Shown: positions 22,279 through 34,654 of the stretch, piece after piece
Layout of the letters: each line of letters opens with the position of its first letter
Numbering within the stretch: position 1 is the stretch's first letter
Assembly: GCA_951799425.1 (NCBI GenBank)
Contig: OX637391.1
Location: 21,810,551 to 21,874,550, forward strand
Reading direction: 5' to 3'
DNA: 64,000 nucleotides
Source of the DNA: Ilex aquifolium
Taxonomy: Eukaryota > Streptophyta > Magnoliopsida > Aquifoliales > Aquifoliaceae
Program-made: the position numbers and the translations under genes
The notes under the pieces: model-generated
The model's database searches: none
The model's input: the letters and a program-made list of their open reading frames with translations, nothing else
Told to the model about the DNA's origin: nothing

Positions 22279-23346
22279 CAATGCCGGCCCAACCTTTAGG
22301 TCACTTAAGTTATTGTCCAGGACCCCCAAATTAGAAAAAAAATTTGGGACCCCAAAATAATAAACAATGATATATAATTAAAATTTTAGAATATAGTTTA
22401 AATAATCAATATATTTTAATCATTTAATTAATAGTGATTGCTAATTTTAAACAAAATTCACTATTAATCTAATGTACTTGACCCTAAAATTAAGTATAAC
22501 TAGCATTATTGTAAAAATTTTAGAACCTCTTTCAAAAAAATTTAGGGCCCTAAAGTTCAACTTATTTTTTTATCTCACCTAATATTTATATTATATATAT
22601 TATCACTTTGCAGTCTTATTATTAAAATCAATTGTCTATTGTATAATAGGAACGAAAAATAATTTTACATTTGTATAAATTAAATTTGAGGTCATTTATT
22701 AATAACTTTGTTTACAATGCATAAGATGACTATAAAATAGAATGAATAGAAGTAATACACTAGCTATCTTTTTTATTTAAAAATAGTTTTTTTTCTCTAT
22801 AATATCTAACAATTATGGGTAACCCATGTCTAAAAGAACGATGCAACGTAAGTGAGAAGTGATGGATTTAGAGGGGGAAATTCAATTTGAATGGTTTTGA
22901 AAGAGATGTCCATGGCCGTTGGATAAATCTATTTGAGACTGTCAGATGGACTTATTGAAATCTGTCATGTTTTATATTATAGATGTCTCATTTATTTTAG
23001 AACTGCTCAACTTGTATAAATTCCTATTTTTATATTCATTTAGAAGAAAAAAAATCATTTTTTCTAATCAAACAAAATTTCAATTATGTTTCTCTTTTAT
23101 CTTAAACAAATAGTATGTATCATTGTATTTGATCTTCGTATTTGACTTTGATTAACACAATTTTTATTTGTAAAATTTAAATTTAAAATTTGAATTAGTA
23201 TATTATATCTCAAAAGGCAAAATAAATAGGAAATAAATAAACATATTTTAATAAGTATTTAATATTACTATTATTAATGAATAAGTATTTATAGGGTCTC
23301 ATATAACATTTTCGCCTAGGGCCCTAAATTAGATTGGGCGCCTCTA
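22279..23346. mobile_element. hAT-like non-autonomous element, TSD TCTAGATG
   Basis: A perfect 8-bp duplication TCTAGATG flanks it (22271..22278 and 23347..23354), the length expected for hAT transposons. The ends are CAATGCCGGCCC and, on the opposite strand, TAGAGGCGCCC: imperfect inverted repeats of the CAGRGCCGGCCC type common in plant hAT families. The interior is AT-rich with no transposase. A segment at ~22845..22985 also occurs in SDH1 intron 9 (57840..57980). Confidence 0.7.
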
Positions 23347-23797
23347 TCTAGATGTTGGATAGATGAGTAATTGTGCATCGATTATGTACTTATCTTGATT
23401 AAAAAAAATTATAAGTCAAATAAATAAACAAGGGTATAGTATTAGAAATAATTTTTTGATATTATATCCAAAAAAAATTGTAATCATAAATCTTTCCCTG
23501 ATTTATTTTTAGCTCTTGATCAAATACTCATAAAGTCAAGTATAAATTTGGCTAACACCTTCTGAAAAATGACTTAATTATTGGGACATTCTCTATGATT
23601 TTTGAAATATTACAATAACCCCCCGTCAGTTTTGTCTTTAACATAATGTAACAAAAAGTGTTAAATGTCATTACAAACCTTAATAACTATTCATTCCCTT
23701 GTCATACAGACTTATTATTTAATTTAGCCTTAGATTAAGTATTTATTTGACTAATATTAAAATAATATAATCATAGTTTAAATAATTTTTATTCATT

Positions 23798-23801
<4 letters not shown>
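23347..23801. other. AT-rich spacer
   Basis: No coding or structured feature, apart from weak similarity between ~23590..23640 and the reverse complement of ~24590..24640, which might be the ends of another small element. Confidence 0.3.

Positions 23802-23856
<55 letters not shown>
23802..23856. repeat. (CA)n(TA)n microsatellite
   Basis: About 20 CA units (23802..23841) run directly into eight TA units. Confidence 0.95.
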
Positions 23857-23969
23857 CAAGACATTTATTATATAATAGCACTAATAAAATAATAATTATA
23901 TATATTCAGAGTGAAGAAAAACTATTTTACTTATTTACACCCGTTGTTACTCACTCCCATTTGACCTTT

Positions 23970-24370
23970 AATTTACCAAATTAATATTCAATATCATCAA
24001 ATAAATTATCAAATGACCTTCAGTTTTATCCAAATGATATTTAGTTTCATCAATTTACATTTTATTTTCAACAGCTTAACACTGATTTTAGTAATTTTAC
24101 ACCAAATTAATGTTTAATTTTATCAAATTAACATTTAATTTTATCTAATTAACATTCAATTTTGTTAAATTAGCGCCAAATTCTCATTCAATCTCATTAA
24201 ATTAAAATTTAATTTATCAAATTAATACCGAATTGACCTTCAAGTTCATCCAATGTATACAAATGTTATCAAATTAACATTCAAATTTATAAAATTAATA
24301 TCAATTTATGAATTTAATACCAAATTAACATTTCAGCTCTATAAATTTAACACCAAATTAATATTAAAGT
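23970..24370. repeat. Degenerate ~22 bp AT-rich minisatellite
   Basis: Phrases of the type ATCAAATTAACATTTAATTT recur about every 20-25 bp across 400 bp, with many substitutions. There is no coding capacity. Confidence 0.65.
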
Positions 24371-24942
24371 GGCCATTTATATTTGAATGGTATGAATTCA
24401 ATTTGGGAATAAGACTATACATAGTTTTTTTTTTTATCCAAACTATACATAGTTGAAGGATAAAATTGCTATTTACAATAAAATATTGGCTGACATCATC
24501 ACTTTTTTGATATGCCACCAAGATTAGTATGTAAAATAGGCATATAAATTACCAGGACTGACTGATAGTTTAAAAATTATAAGGGGTGTCCTTGTAATTA
24601 GTTCATTTTTTATGAGTGTCGGTGAAATTTATCATATACTAAACTGATATAATAAAATAAGAGAATTTTAAAAATGTCAATATTTATTAAATGAGACATG
24701 ATGGGGAAAATAATTTCTGATTACCATAGTTGGACTCCAAAACAAATTACTGACCTGTATTATATTTAGACCTAACTTACACGTTATTAATGTAAGACCA
24801 AATAAATTATTTTTTCTTAAATCCTTTTACCCGAGATTTTAGAAATTGTTTATAAACTTCTATTCCAACTTCTTATTTGTGACAACTTTTGACATTATAT
24901 GTTCGGAGCAAAGGGAAAAGGCCTCACATTTTCTTAACATTT

Positions 24943-26015
24943 ATGCTATGTTTGGTATGATAAAAAAATAAAAAAATAGAAAGTTTAATTTTTTTTTTGA
25001 TCAAATAAAAGATAGAAAGGTAGAAGGATGTAAAGTTTGAAGGATAAATAACACATCATGTGTTGGTAAGGAATGATAAAAAAATTGATGGATGAGTTTT
25101 CCTTCCAACCACCAAAATCAATTCATTCAAAATCGGAAGGAAAGTGGGTGTAAAGTTAATTATTTGTATTAAAATATATAAATACAATGATAAAATATGT
25201 ATATATATATATATATTTTTTTTTTTAAAAAAATTAAAATAAAAAAAATTATTTTTCCATCTTAGCTAGGGTTGGAAATTTTCAACTCAACACGATGACA
25301 TGATTCGAACTCGACACGAATTTAATTATAACTCGACACGAACTCGAAAATGATCTAATACACGAGCACGAAATATAAACGATTCATATTCAGTTCAACC
25401 CGTCAAACTCAAAATTGACATCATCAACCTATTTATTTAAGAATAATCATTTTCTATATTTTCTGGTTTATATGATAATACGAAATTAACATGTTTAACT
25501 AGTATTATAGACATAAAATTTTAATTATTTATAACTATTTATTTAGCACTGACATAATTATTATATAAAAAATATATTTTTACCTATTATTATTTTATAT
25601 TTATTTAAGTTAAATTTTAGTTTGTAAAAAAAGTATGAGCATGCATTCAATTAAGTGAAAATAAAATATTAGCGTTAAATTTTTTATTCAAAATTTATGT
25701 GGGTCAACACGAATACGAACAAGAGCACGATACGAAAATAAATAGGTCAATTCGATACGACCCGATTAGTTAAATAAGTTGAATTATGTTTGACTAATGT
25801 TCGACACGAACCTGACACGACATGACTCGATTGTCATCCCTAATCTTATCAAGCACAAAAAAAATATTTTTTTTTTTATTTTCCATTCATCCTACCAAAC
25901 ACAAAGGGAGGAAAATGTATCATTTCTACTACTTCCTTTCTTAAATGATAGAAAGTGTATTCCTGCTACTTTTTATCCCTCCTACTTTTCATCCTTCCTA
26001 CCAAACGGAGCATTA
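24943..26015. mobile_element. MITE-like element with TGCTNYGTTTGGTA ends, interrupted by a hAT insertion
   Basis: The left end ATGCTATGTTTGGTATGATA and the reverse complement of the right end (ATGCTCCGTTTGGTAGGA) form an inverted repeat. TTA/TAA next to the ends would fit a PIF/Harbinger-type 3-bp duplication, but this is uncertain. The middle is occupied by the inner element 25267..25842, so the original was ~490 bp. Confidence 0.5.
25267..25842. mobile_element. hAT-like non-autonomous element nested in the previous one
   Basis: Ends are TAGGGTTGGAAATT and, reversed, TAGGGATGACAATC. It is flanked by ATCTTAGC (25259..25266) and ATCTTATC (25843..25850), an 8-bp duplication with one mismatch. 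The interior repeats ACACGA-type phrases near both ends. No transposase. Confidence 0.65.
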
Positions 26016-26245
26016 ATCTATACTTATATACATTGCGCATATTGTTCATACCTGAAGACATGGTGTAACAAACCAAAAAAATTGTTAATTAGAAGACATA
26101 ACAAATCAAACAGCGCTCATGACATTGAGGAATGCACATTTCACTACATTAGCATTCCCTTTTTTTTGTTGAAAAAAATGGTTATGAACAAGTCAGTTTT
26201 CAGCAACTTTAGGTTTACATAAAAGTGAGATCCACACTTCGAAAT

Positions 26246-27236
26246 TGTTGGGACCAAGTTTAAATGTATTCTCCTTGAGGAGATGAATGTGGTATATTTA
26301 TTAGTTCAAAACCATTAAGTATTGAATGAAAAATTATGTTTCAAAGTGACGCACTTGAATGGATGAAAGGAACTAATGAAGTGTAGTGTATAAGGCTTGT
26401 CCCACATTGAAAAAAAACAAAAAACTTGGTGAGTTAATAGACTCCTAATTTGTTTCATGGGTTAGGCCTCAAGAGGTACCACACCTTTGTAAGCAAATTG
26501 AGTACTTACACGACCTTGGTTACTACACACACGCGCGTCGCCATGCCTCGACCTGACCCGACCCGATCAGGCTCAATTTGGGCTTTGGGTCAAAAAGATA
26601 TTATCTTTTTAGAGAAAATTTATTTGGTGCAATGCAGGTTGTGAATCAAACCAAACTGATCTGGATTCGAATCACAGTGTTTCCTTTCAACCAAAATTTA
26701 AATATCTAACCGAATTTTTAAATTTTATGTATGTTAAATTTGAATTTAGGCACCAAAATTTATTCTAACTGTTCACACTCCAGATGTTTCTTTCCCTTTC
26801 ATTACTGTTCAGATTAATAGGTGTGTCTCTTCAATCTGAACAAGTTCAACGAACAGTGGCTTCCCATGTCTCTTTTGGCAATCTGAGCAGGCACTAAGGA
26901 TTTATAAATAGACAATCTTATAGCCATTTTCAAGACAAAAAAACATACAGTAAATTCTACATACTGTTGCATCCATTCTATCTTTTTTCTGCATTTCATT
27001 GTTGTTCGGTTCGAGTACAAAACACAAAGTTGTGTTCTTTGGAGTTTTGAAGATTGAACTGTTGTTTCTTCAAAAACGGAAATCATTTCTATCTTGGAAA
27101 ACGACTGTTTATAATTTTGAGCACCAAGAGGGAGCAAATCTATTTTAAAGAAACTGTGACTACACATGATCCGAATTATTATTTCTGGATTCTTATTATT
27201 TTTCTTATTATTTGTTGTTCTTCATTCAAGTAAATA
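26246..27236 (+). repeat. Probable Ty1/copia LTR (solo or truncated; right end uncertain)
   Basis: It starts TGTTGGGACCAAGTTTAAAT. It contains the phrase CTTGTCCCACATTGAAAA (26396) and a TATAAATAGAC promoter-like site near 26904, followed by a T/C-rich leader, a layout I associate with plant copia LTRs. No coding or matching second copy lies nearby. The right border was not found; 27236 is a guess. Confidence 0.45.
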
Positions 27237-29106
27237 CATTTTGTTTGTACATTATCTTTTGTTTAAACATTTTGTTTTATATTAATAGTTTTCATATAAT
27301 AGTATACTTGGTGATTATAAATTTGCTACATTAATATTTAATTCTGATTATATATTTTGGATAACTATTTCAACATTAAACCACCTGTTTGGCAACACTA
27401 ACCAAAAATATATTATATGTAGCTATGACTACATACATGAATCCCATATAAAAATATTGGTATAATAAACAAAGTTTGACAATTATTATTTTTAAAAACT
27501 TTTCACAGAGTTTCATTTGAAAACATGATCTCTAAACAATTTTGACTTGTATGTACAACTTATATAATCAAACATTTGTATGAACTAGTTGATGCACGTG
27601 TGTTGTACAAGAACCATTTTGAGTAAAGATTGTCAAATATATTATTATTCAGATATATATTCATAGAAAAAGTGATCCTCAACCATATATATAGAAATTT
27701 AGTGACTTAGATATACAATACTGCAATTCATGCTTGCCTACTCTTAGTTTTCTTCCATTCTTTTAAGTGCATGTTGAACTGTTGTTGTCTACAATAGCCT
27801 CCAAAAAAAAACAAAAAAATAATAATTCCACAAATAAGGATTCTATAATACTTGTCCCTATAAGAGAAAATCTTGTATCCATTGAGCTTCTCCACACAAA
27901 GTAGCAACCCTGCAATTTAGCTTCTATAATGATTATCATGTTTCAAAATATCTTTCCCCAAATGTTAAAGACTGATATTAGTTCTAGGCAAAGAAACCTG
28001 CCAAGCTTGCAACATTGTGTTGTTCTAAGGAGTATTCCTTTACTTGAGATTTGCGACATCTTTATAATGGTTATCAAAGTTTCTTGCATTCCTCTTACTT
28101 TTTGCAAAACGAGTTTGACTACTTAGTTCTTAATAATCTTCCCGTCCACTCCCCTGAGATCCTCTGGCTAAAATTGGCCAACGAGAAGGATGTCAATTGA
28201 AATTACACCTCTATGAAAAATAACTTCATTAATTTAATAAATTGGAGAAAAAAATGTTTAGGTGTGAGAATGAGATTGTGGACATACCACAACATTCTTA
28301 TAAACTAACATGTTCCTTCTGCAACACTAATGGAAAGACCCTTGAGCCGTATGGAAATTATTATTCTGCACAGAGACAACTAGTTGCAAAGGATTTTAGA
28401 TTATGTCCTACAATATATGAAAAATAATTAAGATGAATGAAGTCCCTACATTGTGCTCAAACATTGCTAGTAATTTGTGCAATTTATCAAAGGTTTAGAT
28501 TGTGTAGTTGTTGCGTCCACGTAATATGTAACCCATAATACTAAATTTCCTCCAAATCCATAACACTAAATTTCCTCCAAATTCATGAACCTTTTTGCTA
28601 GTACACACGTTGTCTCCCTAAAAGCATTGAACAACCTCAATAGTAATTTAAAACACCTATCAACAAATGATTTTTTTTCCTTCTTGATTGACAAAAAATG
28701 AAAATCAACCACTAACTCCACTATTTTATGTGTTACAGGACATCAATGATGGTTTTATGAGGAACTCGAAAACATTATAGCAGACTACTGTGAATAAATT
28801 AGAGCAAAAGAAAATTGAAGATTAAGAATATTATGTTATATATAGTGCGCGAAAGATAGCCACCAAATAATATTTAAACTAGCTAGAAAGCAATAATATT
28901 TGATAAACTATTTTAATCGAGATCATTTTTCAATAGGATAACATTACTCTCATAACCAGTCACATATAAAACTTGAAAATAATGATTGATGGATTGAAAT
29001 CATAAATGATAAGTCTCATCTTTTGCAACTTCCACCTTTAATAGCTCAAACCCATCCACCACTGATTAACCCTAGAAAGTGTGGTATCGATTTAAGGGTT
29101 AATTTT
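27237..29106. other. AT-rich intergenic sequence
   Basis: No recognisable gene. A ~28-bp phrase (ATAACACTAAATTTCCTCC) is directly repeated at about 28536..28580. Short open frames here look random. Confidence 0.4.
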
Positions 29107-29438
29107 GTGTCTTAATTGATTTAAAGTAGTTAATTGAGATTATATTATGATTAATGTTTTATAAAAGTGTAAAAAGGGGAAAGAAGGAAAAAATCCAGCA
29201 ATACATCACCATCCTAATGGTGAGAATGCCATCCCAACGGACCAAAGTCAAAAAGTCAGCAAAGGAGGCAGCAAGCAAGGAATCCAAAGAAATGGCACCA
29301 TCCGGACAGTGGTGGTGGCATTCAGAGGGTGGCCTTAACCAACTTACACTCTTCTTTTCTCCTATTGGTCCATTTTTGCAACAAAGTTCCTGATTGGTTG
29401 GTGTAGGGGTCTGCTGACTTAAGCTGCTTGGAAAGGCC

Positions 29439-29446
29439 TATAAATA
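29439..29446 (+). promoter_or_regulatory. Probable TATA box of the Athila LTR
   Basis: TATAAATA lies in the context GGCCTATAAATAGGCATGG. The nested solo LTR was inserted ~67 bp downstream, near or just after the expected transcription start. Confidence 0.55.
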
Positions 29447-29512
29447 GGCATGGTTAGGAGCCATTTTCATCAACTTAAGGGAGACCAAAAAGAGAAAAAG
29501 GGGAAGAAAAAT

Positions 29513-31771
29513 TGTAACACCCCAAAACACACCTTGGACGGCATTACATTCTAAAACATTCACATCATGAGAGCACTAAAATAATCCATCAATAAATAAG
29601 ACTTCATAAAGTCATCCATAAAATTTACAGCATTAACCCAAAAGAATAGGCCCATTTTGGCCTTTACATTCCAAAATCAACTAATGTAGCACAGCGGAAA
29701 TAACAAAAGAAAACTAGGCTTTACAATGTTAAAAAGGAATATCCTAGTCTAGAACAAAAGAAAGTGTCACTCTAGGCGTCCACCTCGGGATCCACACTCC
29801 CGTCCAGTGGAGTCTCCCAAGTAGCGGGCTCCTCGACCCCTACGTCCTCCTCTTGTAGAAAATCTGAAAAATGTTAGCGGTAGGGGGGTGAGCACAAAGC
29901 TCTGTAGAACAATTCTCTCAAACCCATACAAGGTTTAGAAAAGCATTCAAAACGGTCGGTCTCATTTCACAAATATCATACATAAAGATTTTGAATGAAA
30001 ATAGTGACATTTTAAAAGAGATCTCAAGTTAAACAGTAGCAATAATCCATTAAAAGAATAGAGTGAGTTTAGCATCGATAAACACAATTCCAATTTAAGC
30101 TATTTAAGAAGGAATTCTCCCCATGCATTGTCCCATACCAATGCATCGGCAAGAACGACCCAACTCCTGATTTCATGTATTTTTGGTTCATCCCCGTACC
30201 ATGTATGTTGATTGCTTCCCGTGAATCTACCCAACGATCATACCTAGTCCACCAATTCCAACCAACAATCACAAATCTCTTTAGGAAGGGCGTGTACCGT
30301 CTCCTACGGCATTGACGAAATCCTCCCAAGGTGTCTAGTATACTAACCCTTTTCCTCGATATATATATGTGAACAATAGTGATCGCGGTCACAACAACGA
30401 TCCACTACGAGCATTAGGCAACCATCTCACCCCCCACTGGGATAGACTAACCTCTAACACTCTACGGCATCTCTCGAAGGTAATCCAAGTCCATCACAAC
30501 AACCATACAATGAGGAAACCAAGAATATTCACAATTCACAACAATTTCCCAAATATAGTAAAAATCCCCAATTTTTTTTCACATTTGTCATATAATCGAA
30601 TAATCCAAGAAAATATGCAAGAGATCGTAATCTATATCATTTTGTTATACAATATTCAACACTAAAGTTTTGAAATCAAAGACAAAGAATAAATTAGGAG
30701 AAAATCCCATTTTCTTCAAAACTCGGTTTGGATTGTGAAAAAGAATGGTTCCATGGTTACCCAACCACCAAAATGTTTGAAACATGCCCTTTATTGCAAA
30801 AATATCAAGAATCATGTACTACACATCATATATATGAGAAGACAAGTGAGAGACATACATAAATATACAACCCTAGCCTCAATGTGTGAGAAATGAGAGA
30901 AAAACCCCTACCTCTTAGTTGTAGCTTTAAATACAAGACCCAACCTTCAAAACCTTTTTATTCTCCTTCCTTTTCCTCTTAATTTCCTCCTCCTAGGGTT
31001 TCAAGAGATTTGGGTGAGATTGGGTGAAGAAGGGAAGAAAAGGAAATAGGTATAGAAGTGGAATCTTGAGGAATTTAGGGTTTTGATCTTCACAAATGAT
31101 GTAAATCTCTCTCTTAGATGTGTTTTTCTCTTCCTCTCTTCTCCTCTCAAGCTATCTAGGGTTTGGAGTGGTGTAATGAAGGCTAAGGAGGTGACAAAAT
31201 GTATTTATAGTGGAGGAAAAATCGAGGGTTCGCGAACAGAAAATTCGGATTTTTATAGTGGCTACCGGTAGCTGATTTTGGCTACCGGTAGCTCGGACAC
31301 ACGGGACCCTCGACTACCGGTTGGCTACCGGTAGCTGATTTTTATTGGACCATCGGCTACCGGTTGGCTACCGGTAGCTGATTTGTACTGGACCATTGGC
31401 TACCGGTAGCTGAATTTGGCTACCGGTAGTCACTACCCAGATTTTTCTACTTCCACTTCCAATGCATTTTTGACCCATTTAGAGGTCGAATTGGAAAATT
31501 TCCATCAGATACACTTTTGTAGCGCTAGATGTCTACTATCTACTGTCAAAATTTCAGGTCCTTTGGAATTAAGACTAAAAAGTTATGTCCAAAGTACTAA
31601 GAAGTATTCAATACCCATTTTTCCCCAAATTCTCGCTAAAGTGTATTTTAACTCCAGGACACTTCCTAACTTCCAATACATCCATATAATTTATTCTTAC
31701 ATCATTATCTATATATATGAATCACTAAACAAATACTTTACTATATAATTATAAACATGCGGGGGTTTACA
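29513..31771 (-). mobile_element. Solo LTR related to element A, TSD AAAAT
   Basis: It starts TGTAACACCCC and ends GGGGGTTTACA, with blocks matching element A's LTR in order (for example the GAGAGCAC segment, the TTTTGACCCATTTAGAGGT block at 31470, and the ATGCGGGG end). It is flanked by AAAAT at 29508..29512 and 31772..31776. Orientation is given by similarity to element A. In place of the GTACCGGTAC cluster it carries GCTACCGGTAGC units at 31258..31432. Confidence 0.85.
31258..31432. repeat. Cluster of GCTACCGGTAGC palindromes in the solo LTR
   Basis: Six copies of the 12-bp palindrome GCTACCGGTAGC or close variants (one ends GTAGTC), plus two CTACCGGTTGG half-variants, often occur as pairs joined by TGATTTT(GG)- or TTGG-type spacers. 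The cluster is at the same place relative to the TTTTGACCCATTTAGAGG block as the cluster in element A's LTR. Confidence 0.9.
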
Positions 31772-32812
31772 AAAATAGAGAAATGCCCTACAAAACTAAG
31801 CCAAAATTCTCTTATTCTACATTTCTTGTTTTTCTTTCTACTTGGAGGGTTGAATCTTTCTCACTTTTTCACTCTAGTCGGTAATAAGAGTGAGAGTGTT
31901 TCAACTATTCCTCGGTGAAGGACTTGTTGTGTTTTATTTCTAGTGTAATGGGATTTACTTACCCTTCTTGCTCGTCTATAGCAATGGAGAGTGAGTAGTC
32001 CGTTTATACTTTTTATGAAAGGTAAAGACGTGTGTAATATTGTTTGAGTAATTGAAATGTAGATGTTTTATTTATACTTTAATGTTTATACCTCCCTTAA
32101 GTGATAGATGGTTTTCATTTATGTTTGGTATTGTACTACTAAATGGTCATAGTTACAAGTATCGAACTAGACTTATTGTTTACCACCATTTTATCTATAC
32201 TCTATTATGTACTTCATGCATGATACAACAATGCAAGTAGTTGGGATTTATGTAATAGTCGGGAGATTGGTTATAGAATGGTTAAATCTTGTCATAGCCA
32301 ATGCTTTCGATTCAATGCATAAACTGGAACTCCGTCTTCATTAAGTCATAGACCTGCCAATCCAATAGCCATAGTAAACCTTTTGAATGGTTCACCTTTG
32401 GGTTTACTAGGGCTATTTGGTGGTTGTATGGTGCATAGAACTTTTGGCTAACTTAACTGTTGTCGTGATATAGTTCAATAAATACATCAGACCTACCGAT
32501 TAACTCTTTGTTGACACATGAGTTAATTCTTGTAAGGTGGCATTTTCATAGTCAAGCAATAAAATGTATGTTGGATCCCCAAACTAAAGAGTAGATTGTT
32601 TCATTTGTTGTAATCAAAGTTTAGTTTAAGTGTTTATTTATCAGTTTTAAGTTCACATCACAGATGTTATAATGCACACTACACGCACGACAATTTCACC
32701 CTTTCTGTTTGGAGTTCCAATAGATAACTCCATGTGATTCGACCTTGGACTTCACTGAGTAATATTACAACTTGACCACTTATCTTTGGGTGTACGATTA
32801 AGATCAAGTCAT

Positions 32813-32831
32813 TGGCATCGTTGCCAGGGAG
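32813..32831 (+). other. Primer binding site of the Athila element
   Basis: TGGCATCGTTGCCAGGGAG, two or three bases from the common Athila-type site TGGCGCCGTTGCC, lies directly after the LTR end. Confidence 0.7.
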
Positions 32832-33011
32832 TTACGGTAGATTGAAAAAGAACAGGGAAGTTGCCTAGATTGTGTTATGTGTATATATACTATCTTTTTC
32901 ATTATATTGTTTATGTCTGCTAAGTCATCAGTAGGGTCTGTAAATTAGTCTAGTCCTTCATCTTCACCTTCTTCGTCGTCATAAGCATCTTCAGAATCTT
33001 TTGAATTAAGC

Positions 33012-34527
33012 ATGACTAATAAAAATCGAAGAGAACAAGAGGTGGTTCAGAATGCTAGACTTTTGAGAGAATATTTACATCCTACACACATTAGTGCCCC
33101 CTTATTTTTTTTTTTTCCACAAATGCTCTAAATTTTAATATCAAAGTAGGTACAATACAGCTTTTACCATCGTTTCATGGTCATGAGTTTGAAAATCCTT
33201 ATTTGCATATGAAAGAACTTGAGGAAGTATGTGGTACATTACAAGATAACTCTGAAACTACCCGGTCGAAACGTTTTCCTTTCTCTTTGAAGGATAAAGC
33301 TAAACAGTGGCTAAATTCTTTGAAAGCTCAATCCATTCCAAGTTGGCAAGTTTTACAATTTAAATTTTCAAGAACTTTTTTCCTGCACATCGCACCAATG
33401 CATGGAGACGTCAAATCATGAATTTTTGTGTGAAAGAGGGAGAAATTTTTTACTAATGTTGGGAGAGATTTAAGGATCTTCTCCAAGCTTGCCACATCAT
33501 GCATTTGAGAGTTGGACCCTAGTTAGTTTCTTTTATGATGCTTCTCCCTTTGCATTGCATCACTTCGTAGAAATGATGGCCCAGGGAGAATTCATGGTAA
33601 AGAATTCCAATGAAGCATTCAAGTTCTTTGATACCATGTTCGAGAGTTCCCAAATGTGGGACTCGACCTCAGAAACTAAGTCATCTACATCACAGGGAAG
33701 AAAACATGTGTTAAAAGAGGATGATAATCTGAGGGCCAGAATGGCTACTCTATCTCAAAAGCTAGATGCTCTGGAGATAAAAAAAAAAAAGGTCAATGAA
33801 GTTTCTGTTGTGTCTCCTACTAACCAATTGTGTGAAATTTGTACTTTGTTAGGACATCTCTCGGAAGAGTGTCCCAACATTCCAGCATTTAAGGAAGTCT
33901 TGATGGAACAATCAAATGTCATTTCTAACTTTAACAAGCCTTATTCCAATCCATATTCTGAGACCTATAACTTAGGGTGGTGGAATAACCCGAATTTCAG
34001 CTGGAGAAACACACATCCAGCAACCAAGTCCACCTCCACCACAACCTCAGACTCAACAACCATATTAGCCTTACCAACCCCCAGATAAAAGAAGTTTATA
34101 AAATACAATGAATTAGTTCATTTAGAGTAAAATGAGTTTTAATACACAGTCTACTCATGCATTCAATGATTTCAAAGCTCAAACATCACAAAACATTGAG
34201 GATATTAAGAGTTATTTAGTCAAGTTGACCCAGTCTTTGAGTACAATGGAGAAAGAAAACTTTTCATCTCAACCTAAACCTCCTCAAGGTCAAAATGAGG
34301 CTAATGTCATGTCTTTTGAACCTTCTCCAAGCCAAGTCCAAGAAATTACCACACTAAGGAGTGATAAAGTGATTGACAAGACCATCAAAGCCAAAACTCT
34401 TGAGCCATTAGCTGAGTCAATCCCTATTAATGAACCAGTTGAGTTTGAACCAATTATTCAAAAGGAAACAGAGTTGCCTGACGAAAAAGACAAATCAAAT
34501 CCTATTCTTTTACCTTTTCCTCAATGA
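33012..34527 (+). pseudogene. Athila gag (several frameshifts)
   Basis: Coding pieces lie in different frames: 33012.. (MTNKNRREQEVVQNAR), 33203..33421 (FPFSLKDKAKQWLNSLKA, typical gag capsid), 33489..34088 and 34132..34527. The zinc-knuckle-like CEICTLLGHLSEEC near 33835 fits CX2CX4HX4C. The phrase NPYSETYNLGWWNNPNFSWR is characteristic of Athila gag. Poly-T (33106) and poly-A (33780) runs mark likely slip sites. The protein would be the structural capsid of the element. Confidence 0.75.
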
Positions 34528-34654
34528 GTCAAGAAACCTCAACCATTGAACAATTATGTTGAAATATTTGAGTTGTTTAAGCAAGTGAAGATTAACACCC
34601 TCTGCTAGATGCAATCAAGTAAGTCCCATCATATGCCAAGTTTTTGAAAGACCT

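Noticed and set aside
23590-24640. Possible element with ends GGGACATTCTC and the reverse of GAGTGTCGG
   Set aside because: The inverted similarity is too weak and no target duplication was found.
25797-26222. 141-codon frame across the end of the nested hAT element
   Set aside because: It crosses the transposon border and is built from AT-rich terminal sequence; not a plausible gene.
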